Assembly (NCBI GenBank): GCA_020852815.1
Contig: JADZAN010000037.1
Span: 1 to 41,465, forward strand
From: Gemmatimonadaceae bacterium
GTDB lineage: Bacteria > Gemmatimonadota > Gemmatimonadetes > Gemmatimonadales > Gemmatimonadaceae
DNA length: 41,465 nucleotides
Direction of reading: 5' to 3'
Part shown: one piece after another, positions 9,777 to 17,405 of the stretch
How the letters are laid out: every line of letters starts with the position of its first letter
How positions within the stretch are numbered: the stretch's first letter is position 1
Translations under genes and position numbers: made by a program
The notes under the pieces: model-generated
Databases searched by the model: none
Told to the model about the DNA's origin: nothing
The model's input: only the letters and a program-made list of their open reading frames with translations

Positions 9777-10703
9777 TCAGGAGGGGCGCGCTCCTTTCGT
9801 GCGCTTCTCGAGGAAGACATCCCGCAGCTTCTTCTGCCCGGCGGCGTCTATCCCGAGCCCTTCCGCGAAGTAGTGCTCGATGGTCCCGTAGCGCTTCTGC
9901 ACCTCGTCGAACGCGGCCTCGAGGTACTCCGGCTCCACGCCGAAGATGGAGTTTGCCAGCGACCGGTCGCCGCCCGCCTCAACGAACGCATCGATCTGCG
10001 GCCTACTCGCGCGGAGCATGTTGTCGTTGCTGCGCAGGTAGTCCGCCATGACGGTCTCCCGAGGCACGCCGAGCAACGTGAGGAACGCCGCCGCCCCCCA
10101 GCCGGCGCGGTCCTTCCCCGCCGTGCAGTGAAAGAGGGCGGGAAGCTGGTCCGCGTGGCTGATCGACACGAACAGCTCTCGGTACGATTGCCTCGCGCTC
10201 GGCAGCGAGACCACGTCGCGGTATAGTTGCGTGTACGTCGCCTTCAACGTGCCGTTGCGCAGCACATCGTTGGCCTTCCTTGGCTCGCGCAGGAGAGCCG
10301 ACAGCTGCAAAATGGCAGTCATGTCGGCGTCGGCCAGCACGTTCACCTGATGATACACGACACCGAGCGGCAGTTGGTCCGGCCGGAGTCGGACTTCCTC
10401 GGACGTGCGCAGGTCGAAGTCGTTCTTGAGCCGCAACTGGGCGAGCTTGTCCCGGTCGTCGGGACTGATCGGATTGAGCTGATTGGAGCGATACAGCAGC
10501 CCGCGCCGCACCACGGCACCACTGGTGGTGGCATAACCGCCGACGTCCCGCAGGTTGGGGACAGAGGCAATGCCGAGTGCCTGTCCTGCGGCCAATCCCG
10601 CGGCGGGCGCCGCCGGTGCCGGCGTGATCGCGCGATGCGTGCAGCCGGCGAGGAACGCTGACGCGGCGATGGTGGTAGCGAGCGTACGGAAGGTCGATCG
10701 CAT
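9777..10703 (-). CDS. Lipoprotein tyrosine-protein phosphatase
   Basis: A 308-residue protein with a lipoprotein signal (lipobox LAGC, C21) and a low-complexity Ala/Pro linker, followed by a PtpB-type (Tyr_phosphatase3) domain. The domain starts with the typical NLRDVGGY segment (50-57) and RGLLYRSN (67-74), with FDLRTSEE (96-103). The active site is HCTAGKDRAG, giving the C-x5-R signature with C193 and R199. Such enzymes dephosphorylate tyrosine and sometimes phosphoinositides; here it would face the periplasm. The ATG at 10703 is chosen for the signal peptide; earlier in-frame starts add Pro/Arg-rich sequence unlike coding DNA. It is a single gene and shows no integron-type site on either side. 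Confidence 0.9.
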   Translation of the reverse strand: MRSTFRTLATTIAASAFLAGCTHRAITPAPAAPAAGLAAGQALGIASVPNLRDVGGYATTSGAVVRRGLLYRSNQLNPISPDDRDKLAQLRLKNDFDLRTSEEVRLRPDQLPLGVVYHQVNVLADADMTAILQLSALLREPRKANDVLRNGTLKATYTQLYRDVVSLPSARQSYRELFVSISHADQLPALFHCTAGKDRAGWGAAAFLTLLGVPRETVMADYLRSNDNMLRASRPQIDAFVEAGGDRSLANSIFGVEPEYLEAAFDEVQKRYGTIEHYFAEGLGIDAAGQKKLRDVFLEKRTKGARPS

Positions 10704-10988
10704 GGTGCGCGGAGCGGTGAGCACGGGAGGAAGGGAGTGCGCGTTGCGGACGGAGTTGGCGGGGGGGCGTGGTGACGTTGTCATGCGGCCTGGGGGCGTT
10801 GGGCCGCGATTGCATGAGAATGGCATTTGCGCGGGCGCGCCGTAAGGGCGTCGCCTCGGCTGATCGATTGTGACGGGGCGCAGGTCACCCGCACGCATCG
10901 CGCGCTCACTCGCGCGAAGAGTGGCCGTCGCGGGGTCGGACGTGGGAAGATCGGTGCGTGGTTTGTGGCTGACGGCTGGGTGAAGCAC

Positions 10989-11834
10989 CTATGGCAGCAA
11001 AGTCACGATCGGAGGCGCAGCTGCCCAGTTCTCTCCGAACACGCCACTGAAGCGATAGGTGCCCGGCGCAAGGTCGTAGTAGTGCGCGCCGCCGGCGTGC
11101 ACGCGGAAATCGAAGATGAAGCGCTTCACCTCAAACGGGGCAAAACGCACAACCTCAGGTACATCGGCTCGCAGGTCGTACCACTGGCTACCACCGTTGC
11201 CAACGAGCTTGAATCCCCAACTGCGTGGTGGCCCAGCGTCGCCGGACGGAGCGAGGTCGATGATCAGCGCCTGAGGCGTTTCGTTGCGGGCCTGAATGAT
11301 CATCATGAAATGACCATTCATGATCGCGCGTTGTGGTTGTGGCGGCGTCACCTCGACGCTGACGCGGAGCGAGTCGGAGGGTACATGAACTGCTGTCGGG
11401 TCCGGCGGCGGCGGACGGCCGCCCGCTACGATGCAGTCGTCGATGCACACCACCTCTGCCGCGCAGCGCCCAATGAACATCTCGCGCGGATGATCACCGT
11501 TGCGCATCAAGGCGTGCAGCATTTCGTGGCGTACGAGGGAACCGTGCAGCTGTGCATTGCCGGCGAGGACTATGCGGTTGGCCCCGTCGTCCCATCGCCC
11601 CGAGACTGGGTGTCCATCTGCCAAGGGAATCTCGGCGGCGCCAGGCACCACATAGAAGCTGACGTCGCGCATGGAGCCCGTCAGGCGGGAGCACGACTGC
11701 GTGAGCGTCCACCACCACTGGTATACCGCAGGCGGGTCGAATCGCACAGCGCCACGGGGGAGCGGCGCCGTGAGGCTGTCGCAGCTGCCGATGGAGAGGA
11801 GGAGGAGCGCGAGTGCAGGATGACGTCGGCTCAT
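10989..11834 (-). CDS. Lipoprotein with HExxH motif, paralog of the gene at 17406
   Basis: A 281-residue predicted lipoprotein (lipobox SIGSC, C18). Residues 30-65 hold a WWWTLTQSCS block, then HEMLHALMRNGDHP (103-116) gives HExxH with a further histidine eight residues on, and a four-cysteine cluster follows (C124, C130, C134). The C-terminal half (about 155-281) looks like a beta-sandwich resembling BsuPI-type inhibitor domains (GHFMMIIQARNETPQALIID, later APGTYRFSGVF). Together this suggests a small secreted zinc peptidase, but I know no named family. The second copy in this window shares motif order, cysteines and length. The start lies 23 bases after a GTTAGGT integron-type core at 11857, so it may have arrived as a cassette. 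Confidence 0.7.
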   Translation of the reverse strand: MSRRHPALALLLLSIGSCDSLTAPLPRGAVRFDPPAVYQWWWTLTQSCSRLTGSMRDVSFYVVPGAAEIPLADGHPVSGRWDDGANRIVLAGNAQLHGSLVRHEMLHALMRNGDHPREMFIGRCAAEVVCIDDCIVAGGRPPPPDPTAVHVPSDSLRVSVEVTPPQPQRAIMNGHFMMIIQARNETPQALIIDLAPSGDAGPPRSWGFKLVGNGGSQWYDLRADVPEVVRFAPFEVKRFIFDFRVHAGGAHYYDLAPGTYRFSGVFGENWAAAPPIVTLLP

Positions 11835-11850
11835 GAAGGTTGGGGAGGTT

Positions 11851-11917
11851 ACCTAACGCTTAGCGATCACCTGCAAGCCGCGTTGCACGCGGCGCGCGCG
11901 GAGTGAACTACTCTGGA
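11851..11917 (-). other. Possible degenerate attC core upstream of the lipoprotein gene
   Basis: ACCTAAC (11851-11857, GTTAGGT on the minus strand) fits the GTTRRRY core and is followed by GATCACCTGCAAG, which resembles the inner arm of the site at 26624. The partner arm is only weakly matched (GGAGTGAAC near 11905). Treat it as a candidate. The following 230 bases up to the TonB-like gene hold only a 72-codon frame without a known domain. Confidence 0.3.
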
Positions 11918-12150
11918 CGGTCACGCCGAGTCCATACGCTCTTGTCAGCGATGCGACCCACACTAGCGCGGCGAGTCGCGCAACATCCTGTCGAGCTTCG
12001 CGTGCTATGGGCTCGAGGTAGTCGCGCATCATGCTCGGCTCCGAGGCGTAACGTAGGCTGCAGCCGCACAATATCGATCGCGCGGAGCGGCGACGTCACG
12101 CGGCGGACTGCGCCCGGCGACGCTAATCTGCAAACTCTCCTGTCGCGCGT

Positions 12151-12546
12151 TCACGGCTCCAGCGGTGTCTGAACGAGCTGTGGAACAGCGCACCCGTGAA
12201 GGCGCGCGGGACGAAACCGCCATCGGGCGAGCACCGCGCGGCCCGTCGACACCAAGTCGCGATCGTTGGCGACAAGGACCTTGAAGCTCTGTGGATCGGG
12301 CACCCCGCTCGAGTCGACGACGAACTGCACGAGTGCGAGTTCGGCGGCGGCGGTCGCGGCCCGTCGTCGCGAAGGACGTGGCGACACGGTGGAGTCGGCG
12401 ATGAAGGTCGCGGGCTGGGCAACCTCAAACTCGAAGTAGGGTTTCGACGGCGCCGAACACCGCTGAGCAAACGCATGCGCGCCCGGCACTCCGGTCGCGA
12501 GGCCGAGCACAAGTGATGCGAACCGGACCCGCTTCACAGTCTTCAT
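12151..12546 (-). CDS. Secreted TonB C-terminal-domain-like protein
   Basis: A 131-residue product with a signal peptide (SLVLGLATGVPGAHAFAQ) and a domain that resembles the TonB C-terminal fold: ALVQFVVDSSGVPDPQSFKV followed by AVLARWRFRPARLHGCAV, the FVVDxxGxxxxxxxxV...WRFxPA pattern of such domains. There is no transmembrane anchor beyond the signal peptide, so it is not a classical energy transducer. Free periplasmic TonB-C domains of this kind are common in this type of genome and have no settled role. I chose the ATG at 12546, preceded by GAGGAGGACG; an in-frame ATG four codons upstream is also possible. The 3' end lies near degenerate DNA. Confidence 0.62.
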   Translation of the reverse strand: MKTVKRVRFASLVLGLATGVPGAHAFAQRCSAPSKPYFEFEVAQPATFIADSTVSPRPSRRRAATAAAELALVQFVVDSSGVPDPQSFKVLVANDRDLVSTGRAVLARWRFRPARLHGCAVPQLVQTPLEP

Positions 12547-12650
12547 CGTCCTCCTCATCCCTCCACCTCCAGAGTGCAGTAACTAAACAGTCTTACCCCA
12601 CCCAGCTCTTACCCGCAACACCGGCCGAGACGCAGCTTTCTCCTTCCCAC

Positions 12651-12921
12651 GATAACGCCCCTCCCCGCCCCCATCCACTCTGTTGCAACTCCAGCACACC
12701 CTCGTTTCTCTACCACCACCCCACGACCAACCCGTTCGAGGACCAAGGGGGAGAGCTTGCGGCCCCTCGCCCGTCAGCGGACCATCTCCCGGCTCACGCC
12801 CCTCGGAGATGGTGGTGGTCCCCGGCACCGCAGGCCGAACGAGATTGCGGGTGCGCGCATCGACGGCGGCGTTGAGCACGTCGCTCTCCGCCAGGAGGCG
12901 CGCCGGATGGCCCTTCGTCAT
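12651..12921 (-). pseudogene. Fragment of a paralogous unknown-function gene plus its 3' flank (copy 1)
   Basis: The minus-strand frame contains GHPARLLAESDVLNAAVDAR and then PGTTTISEGR, which aligns residue for residue with the copy at 30152-30816 (GHLARLLAGNEALNAAVDAR ... AGTTTISKGR). After that point, copy 1 jumps directly to sequence matching the 3' non-coding flank of copy 2 (CCGCTGA-GGGCGAGGGG, then CCCTTGG-CCTC, then TGTTGCA). So the C-terminal third of the gene has been deleted and the N-terminus is also missing. The intact family appears to be a Gemmatimonadota-type protein of about 170-200 residues without known function. Confidence 0.6.
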
Positions 12922-12941
12922 TCCTTCCGCCGCGAACTTTG

Positions 12942-13079
12942 TACGAACCGCTTCGCTTCGCAGAGGCCATCTACGTGCTGAAGTCAGTCAAGAAGTAGTC
13001 GCAGCAGGCGGCGCGGCTGGATCTGGAGCTGGGTGCGAAGCGGTATCGGGATCGTATCAGGAAGCGGGAGAACCGCTGA
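12942..13079 (+). pseudogene. HigB/Gp49-like toxin remnant with an in-frame stop
   Basis: The plus-strand frame reads YEPLRFAEAIYVLKSVKK, a TAG stop at 12996-12998, then SQQAARLDLELGAKRYRDR and a TGA at 13077. This is the C-terminal half of phage-derived Gp49-like/HigB toxins (RelE superfamily): the FAEAIYVLxxxxKK and Q-x-A-x-x-D-x-x-L-x-x-x-R-y motifs are typical. In intact members the position of the stop is normally a Thr or Ser. The N-terminal half is absent. The remnant is followed after 11 bases by an antitoxin start, preserving the usual toxin-antitoxin gene order. Confidence 0.6.
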
Positions 13080-13090
13080 AGAGACCGTTC

Positions 13091-13186
13091 ATGGCGACGA
13101 AGGTCCATCGCAGTACCGGCAACGTGCTGCTCGACAAGATGGGCGCCGAGGTCCGCGAGAGCACCCACGCCGGGTTCGTCGCCTAA
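13091..13186 (+). pseudogene. HigA-like antitoxin, N-terminal fragment only
   Basis: A 31-codon frame MATKVHRSTGNVLLDKMGAE begins 11 bases after the toxin remnant. The S-x-G-N-V-x-x-D segment matches the N-terminus of XRE antitoxins partnering Gp49-like toxins, which normally continue with a helix-turn-helix of about 70 residues. Here the frame diverges and stops at 13186, so the DNA-binding part is lost. Alone it would be unassignable; the call rests on the neighbouring toxin fragment. Confidence 0.45.
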
Positions 13187-13480
13187 CGGAGGTGGCGGCG
13201 CGCCATCGGGCGCCGCGCGAGGCCTGCCGCTCCGTGGGGAGCGCGCCATTCGTCGATCCGTCACCACTCCGAGGAGAACGTCGCGTATCGCGCGGTCGCC
13301 TGCCCCGGATACGGCGCATCCTACGTTCTCAACGTTCGATCTGAGCTGCCCGCGGAGGCAGCTGCAGTAGACCCGAGCTGCAATGATGCACCATGTGCCG
13401 CGGCCCGGGCTTACAGCGCCTGCCGTTGCGGGTCAGCTTGAGCGAGGGATAGGCTGCACGCGTCCGCGATGCGCTGCGAA
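13187..13480. other. Gene-poor interval with no recognised feature
   Basis: The interval begins with GCCTAACGG, an integron-like heptamer without matching arms. Its plus strand has a Cys-rich open frame (about 13258-13440) with no start codon that I can support. AGCTGC/GCAGCT inverted motifs around 13343-13382 look superficially like recombination-site arms, but the flanking cores do not fit. Nothing here is called as a gene. Confidence 0.4.
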
Positions 13481-14500
13481 CTACTTGACCCCTGTACGCA
13501 GCGTCCTTGTGAAAAAGGCGGCTACCGCTCGATTCATGGAAGCGTGCCAACTCTCGCGACTGACTCCGCTGGGATCCTCGCAGATCCTGCGAGCCTCTTT
13601 CCGAAGCTCCTCAGGACATGGCGCAAGAAAGACGAAGTGACCCGCCCCCTTAGCCATGTGGTACTCCGGAGGCGTAGGCAGCCATCGCTGAATCAACTGC
13701 GTATGCGCCAACGCTACACCGTCACCACCGAGCTCTGAAGCCCAGAGTTGCACAGGCGCCTTTACCCCCTTGAGACTCGACGCAGAGAACAGGTTCAAGG
13801 GGTCAACTGCAACGACTGCCTTGACGCGCGAATCGGCACGCGCCGTCAACCTCACAGCCTCGTTGCCGAGCTTGCGGCAGAATGGGATGAGAAACGATCG
13901 CCAAGAGCCGCAGAAGCGCTCGGCGCTGGCTGATCGGCTTGGCTCTGCACCAACGAGAGCCAAGGCGGTGTACCCGCCACGCGAGAAGCCGAATACACCG
14001 ATCGACTGCGCGTCTACGAGTTGACGATCCTTCCATTGCTCCAGCATGTGGGTAATCACGCGGGAAACATCGGCAGGGCGCGACTCGAATATTCCGACTT
14101 CGCTGGCTAAGGCGTCGTCACCGAAGGTGTCGCCAGGATGGTTGAAGCTTGCAACCAGGAAACCTGCGTCTGCCAAGGCGGTGGCAGTGTCGTGGTGCCC
14201 CAGGCGTGTGCCTCCCTGGCCGTGCGAGATAATGACTAAAGGAAGGGAGCGCCCCGCCACTGGACAGTCTTTGGTAGCGCGAACGAGATAAGGGCCCATC
14301 TGCAGCTCGGATGGGGCCGCCGCGCACGGGCTCCACACCAACACTTCAATAGACCGACCGCGTCCAGAAGCGGGTACGACGGTGGTTGACACCCCGGCGG
14401 CGCTTGCCAACTGCGCAATGGCGCTGATCGCAAGAATCGCTGCAAGTCCGCTGCATGCATACGCAGCGGGCCATCGGCGGTGCGGGGATCTCAGCTTCAT
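13481..14500 (-). CDS. Exported alpha/beta hydrolase (PAF-acetylhydrolase/dienelactone-hydrolase-like)
   Basis: A 339-residue protein with an N-terminal signal or anchor (about residues 13-36). The hydrolase core shows ISHGQGGTRLGH (91-102, oxyanion hole), the elbow VFGFSRGGYTAL with S173, an aspartate in AVVAVDPLNLF, and the histidine in KGAGHFVFLAPC. This is the layout of the PAF-acetylhydrolase-like, predicted dienelactone hydrolases. Extra cysteines (C59, C79, C194, C208 region, and near the C-terminus) suggest disulfides in the periplasm. The start is 35 bases downstream of the ABC ATPase stop, so the three genes 15557 to 13481 could be co-transcribed. Substrate unknown. Confidence 0.82.
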   Translation of the reverse strand: MKLRSPHRRWPAAYACSGLAAILAISAIAQLASAAGVSTTVVPASGRGRSIEVLVWSPCAAAPSELQMGPYLVRATKDCPVAGRSLPLVIISHGQGGTRLGHHDTATALADAGFLVASFNHPGDTFGDDALASEVGIFESRPADVSRVITHMLEQWKDRQLVDAQSIGVFGFSRGGYTALALVGAEPSRSASAERFCGSWRSFLIPFCRKLGNEAVRLTARADSRVKAVVAVDPLNLFSASSLKGVKAPVQLWASELGGDGVALAHTQLIQRWLPTPPEYHMAKGAGHFVFLAPCPEELRKEARRICEDPSGVSRESWHASMNRAVAAFFTRTLRTGVK

Positions 14501-14535
14501 GGCTTTAGTGCCTCACAGTTGCACTGCAACGATCG

Positions 14536-15252
14536 TCAGATGGCACGCGAGTGAAACCACGATCCGAGGTACTCTCTCCGAGACGCGGGATTCTGCACGG
14601 CAATAGCCGGCGGCCCAAGCTCATACGTGGTACCGCTGGTACACCAGCTGACATGATCCGCGGCGTCGAGCAGCGTCGGCACCTCATGACCGGTAATCAT
14701 CACCGCTACCCCGCTGACCGCGAGACCGGTGAACGTTCTCGTCAAATCTTCCGCGTCCTTCGGGGCGATGCCTCGGTAGGGCTCATCGGCAAGCAGGCAA
14801 ATCGGCCGCCGCACGAGCACCGCCGCAAGCTCGGCTCGCCGCAATTCGCCGCCAGACAACTCGAACGGACGCTTGTCCAGATGTGCCACGATGCCCATCC
14901 GCGTCGCCGCCTCCAACACGTCGCCTCCACCAAACTGGAGGCGGATCATCTCGAGCTGTCTCCGGACGGTAAACGCAGTCGAGAGGAAGTCATGGTCAGG
15001 AAGGTAGAACAGGCCGGCGGTGGCCAACTGCGCGAGACGGACCGACAGGTACACGCGCCCAGCAAAGTGAATCGCCCCGCTGTCTGGCGATACCCGGCCC
15101 GCGGCAATCTTGAGCAGCGTCGACTTGCCGATTCCGTTGCGGCCAAACAGAACACGCAATTCCCCGGGTACGACGCGGAGTGTCGCGGACGTGAGTACGC
15201 GGCGATCTCCGAACGATTTGACAACGGTTTCCGCCGCGAGGATGGGTTTCAT
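14536..15252 (-). CDS. ABC transporter ATP-binding protein
   Basis: A 238-residue stand-alone nucleotide-binding domain. Walker A is GRNGIGKST (37-45), the signature is LSGGE (132-136), Walker B is ICLLADEP (151-158) and the switch histidine is H189. Between Walker A and the signature it has a short helical domain without the usual Q-loop context, and the sequence is divergent, with weak similarity to branched-chain or lipid exporters. The ATG at 15252 overlaps the stop of the upstream membrane gene by four bases (ATGA), so translation is coupled. No full-size permease is nearby; the three-TM partner is unusually small. Confidence 0.85.
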   Translation of the reverse strand: MKPILAAETVVKSFGDRRVLTSATLRVVPGELRVLFGRNGIGKSTLLKIAAGRVSPDSGAIHFAGRVYLSVRLAQLATAGLFYLPDHDFLSTAFTVRRQLEMIRLQFGGGDVLEAATRMGIVAHLDKRPFELSGGELRRAELAAVLVRRPICLLADEPYRGIAPKDAEDLTRTFTGLAVSGVAVMITGHEVPTLLDAADHVSWCTSGTTYELGPPAIAVQNPASRREYLGSWFHSRAI

Positions 15253-15557
15253 CGAAAAGCCGCTCCCCCAAGATGCAACGCGATCTCGCCAAAGACGGCC
15301 GGCCAGGCGAAGCATGCACCGACGACGAGCGGACGAATGCCCAAGTTGGCAAGAAGTGCGCTTTCTCGACGTCGCCAAGTCTCGAGGAAGCTCAACACGA
15401 CGCTGAGTAGGCTGATTCCGACGACTGCGGCGCCGGAGAGCTGGAGCGGATCGGTTCCAGCGAGGAGGAAGACGCCAGACAGCGTCACCCGGGTGACCAG
15501 CCATAGCTGCGCGCCACGGGAGAGATATGCTTGAGCGATCAGGCGGTTGGGTAGCAT
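15249..15557 (-). CDS. Small three-TM membrane protein coupled to the ABC ATPase
   Basis: A 102-residue protein with hydrophobic segments at about 17-34, 40-61 and 72-96 and basic loops between (ETWRRRES). It overlaps the ABC ATPase start by four bases, so it is probably its membrane partner, perhaps as an oligomer; this is inferred from position. I recognise no family. I chose the ATG at 15557; an in-frame ATG at 15596 would start inside the attC-like core at 15595-15601. The 44 bases between core and start are typical for an integron cassette's first gene. Confidence 0.6.
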   Translation of the reverse strand: MLPNRLIAQAYLSRGAQLWLVTRVTLSGVFLLAGTDPLQLSGAAVVGISLLSVVLSFLETWRRRESALLANLGIRPLVVGACFAWPAVFGEIALHLGGAAFR

Positions 15558-15594
15558 ACGTCGGGAGCTTACCCGGCAACGAGCGCGTGGTGCC

Positions 15595-15669
15595 ATCTAA
15601 CGATGGTTGTCGGATAGGTCCGCGCTCCGTTGCCGACGTGACGTTCCCCATCCCGCAACGATTGCCGGC
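15595..15669 (-). other. attC-like recombination site (weak)
   Basis: ATCTAAC (15595-15601; GTTAGAT on the minus strand) is a good core. The inner arms GTTGTCGGAT and ATCCCGCAAC pair at 8 of 10 positions, but no extrahelical base is seen and the outer partner (GATTGCC) is poor. It lies where a site is expected, between the 142-residue membrane gene and the small ABC pair. Confidence 0.45.
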
Positions 15670-15921
15670 ACGACGATCGTCGATCCTGGGGCGAATGTGA
15701 GCGTCGAATTCTCGACAACGCACGGGGTGCATGCGACGGTCGACCTATCCTACATCCTCAACGCTGTAGCTCAGCCCACCGCAGGAACCCGAGCATGGTG
15801 CCGTCGCGAGGGTCACGCCGCGCCGTCGGGGGAACGTGCCGTGGTGAAGGTTCGGGCGCCTCAGCGGCTGCGACGCCGGACGTTGGGGGGCGCCGCCGTG
15901 GCGGGCCCGAGGACGACGGAA

Positions 15922-16350
15922 TCATCTGCGTTCTCGCGACGAGGGACGCGGCGTAACGGTGCGCGCCGGAAGCGGCTCGCTCTCTGGAGTCGCACGTGTC
16001 TCGGAGACGCGATAGCCAACTGGCTCATGCGCGCGCAGCCGCTTCCTCTCGTCCTCGGATCCGGCGGAAGCGGCGGGTGGGGACCCTGAATCATGCGCAC
16101 TATTCGTGCGCACGGTGACGTCTTCGACCGGTAGCGTCGTGGCATGGCGGCCCATCCAGGCGGCAGCCGCAAAACACCCTAACGCGACCGCGATCGCTCC
16201 GAGGCCATCGACGTGCGTCAGATCGAGTGCGGGGAGAATTGGAATCGTGATACGCTCGCCGAAGAGGAGCTTCCCCGCGCCGGCAACGGCCCACACGGCG
16301 CCGAGCGCAAAGCTGATCTGGCTTCCGAGACTCTCGGCCCGTTCGAACAT
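15922..16350 (-). CDS. Small two-TM membrane protein, unknown function
   Basis: A 142-residue protein with two predicted membrane helices (about 11-29 and 50-67) and a hydrophilic C-terminal half rich in Glu, Arg and Ser. No domain is recognised. The start is 61 bases downstream of the cassette boundary at 16411. Below its stop are 250 bases without a gene before the weak attC at 15595-15669, which would make this the single gene of a cassette of about 0.8 kb. The high Arg/Pro content at the C-terminus makes the exact stop of the functional protein uncertain. Confidence 0.5.
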   Translation of the reverse strand: MFERAESLGSQISFALGAVWAVAGAGKLLFGERITIPILPALDLTHVDGLGAIAVALGCFAAAAWMGRHATTLPVEDVTVRTNSAHDSGSPPAASAGSEDERKRLRAHEPVGYRVSETRATPESEPLPARTVTPRPSSRERR

Positions 16351-16404
16351 AGTCGCTCCGGCGAAATCACCCGTTTGTACGTGCCCATCATCGAAACAGT
16401 GTCA

Positions 16405-16464
16405 GCCCAACGCTCAGCATCAGCGGCGGCGCGTAGTGCCATCTGCTGCATGCGGTTGTTAGAC
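16405..16464 (-). other. attC integron recombination site
   Basis: A 60-base site. Ends are GCCCAAC (16405-16411) and GTTAGAC (16458-16464), both exact fits to RYYYAAC/GTTRRRY. The inner arms are GCATCAGC and GCTGCATGC, which pair as GCAT-CAGC with GCATGCAGC and leave one unpaired G on the right-hand side. On the minus strand it reads GTCTAACAACC at the start and GCGTTGGGC at the end, the classic appearance of an attC. It follows the stop of the methyltransferase gene by 18 bases. Confidence 0.82.
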
Positions 16465-16482
16465 GACGCACCGCACAACATA

Positions 16483-17286
16483 CTAAGGCTTCTGCGCGGT
16501 GACGAGCTGCGCCGACACATGGAACGCAGCTCGTCCATCGGCGGTCGCGTAGGAACTGAGCGCCTGCTCGGCGTCCTGGAGGATGCGGCCAATCAGGTCC
16601 TCGGTCAGGATGACCCCCATCACCGGCAACCAGCCCCTGAGGTCGGCTTCGACCATGGCCCGGATGCTGGGGAAGTGCGCTGTCCCGTGATGGGTGGTGA
16701 TGCCGGCTGTAGTCACGCCGGCTTCCAGGAACAACGCGGCCAGATCTTTCCGATTGCCGAGCACAAACGGCGCACGCAAGGCATCGGCCGCTTGCCGACC
16801 CGCCATCCGCTCCAGAAGCGCTACCTCGGACGCGTAGGCGGGTATGTTGTCGAGAGAGTCCCAGACCGCAACGGCTAACCGTCCTCCGGGAGTCAGGACG
16901 CGAAGCATCTCGCAAAGGGCCTTACGCCCGTCGGTGAAGAACATGAGCGCGAATTGGCTCACGACAGCCTCGAAGGATTGATCAGGGAACGGGAGTGACT
17001 CGGCGACTCCCTCTCGCCACTCGACGACTGGCGCGAGCTGTTTCGCTACCGCAAGCATTCCGGGACTCGGGTCAATTCCCACGACACGCCCCACTGATCC
17101 GATTCGCGATTCGATTTCACGCGCAAGGATCCCTGTGCCGCACCCAACATCCAATACTCGTTGAGCAGGCTCGATTTGCGCGGCGTCTGCGACTCTTGGA
17201 GCCCATTGCCCGAACAGCGCGGGCACGAACAGCGCTTCGTACGCGTGCGCCGCATCGATCTGAGCTTGTAGCGTCGGTTCGCTCAT
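16483..17286 (-). CDS. SAM-dependent methyltransferase (class I, UbiE/MenG-like)
   Basis: A 267-residue class I methyltransferase. SAM-binding motif I is VLDVGCGTG (44-52), the acidic post-I residue is in VVGIDPSPGML, and motif IV is in FEAVVSQFALMFF, followed by EMLRVLTPGGRLAVAVW; these are typical of the Methyltransf_11 group. The substrate cannot be read. The ATG at 17286 is 30 bases inside the cassette boundary at 17316, and an attC follows 18 bases after the stop, so it is a typical one-gene cassette. Methyltransferases are common cassette cargo. Confidence 0.88.
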   Translation of the reverse strand: MSEPTLQAQIDAAHAYEALFVPALFGQWAPRVADAAQIEPAQRVLDVGCGTGILAREIESRIGSVGRVVGIDPSPGMLAVAKQLAPVVEWREGVAESLPFPDQSFEAVVSQFALMFFTDGRKALCEMLRVLTPGGRLAVAVWDSLDNIPAYASEVALLERMAGRQAADALRAPFVLGNRKDLAALFLEAGVTTAGITTHHGTAHFPSIRAMVEADLRGWLPVMGVILTEDLIGRILQDAEQALSSYATADGRAAFHVSAQLVTAQKP

Positions 17287-17309
17287 GTTGCGCTCCTCCT
17301 CTCGGCGCC

Positions 17310-17401
17310 GACTAACGCAAATGTTGGACTGCGCCGGATGAAATAGAGCGAGGGGAGCGAGAGCACGATAGCCCGACCGTGTGCCCCAACTACCGTTCGG
17401 C
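17310..17401 (-). other. attC-like recombination site (moderate)
   Basis: A 92-base site with GACTAAC (17310-17316) and GTTCGGC (17395-17401) as outer ends; each misses the consensus at one position. The left inner arm TGTTGGACTGCG pairs imperfectly with GTGCCCCAAC on the right. It lies five bases after the stop of the lipoprotein gene and 24 bases before the methyltransferase start, exactly where a cassette junction is required. Confidence 0.55.
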
Positions 17402-17405
17402 GGAC

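Noticed and set aside
13335-13400. A further attC below the hydrolase gene.
   Set aside because: AGCTGC/GCAGCT arms exist, but GTTGAGA lacks the final pyrimidine and no RYYYAAC partner is found; pairing is better explained by chance palindromes.
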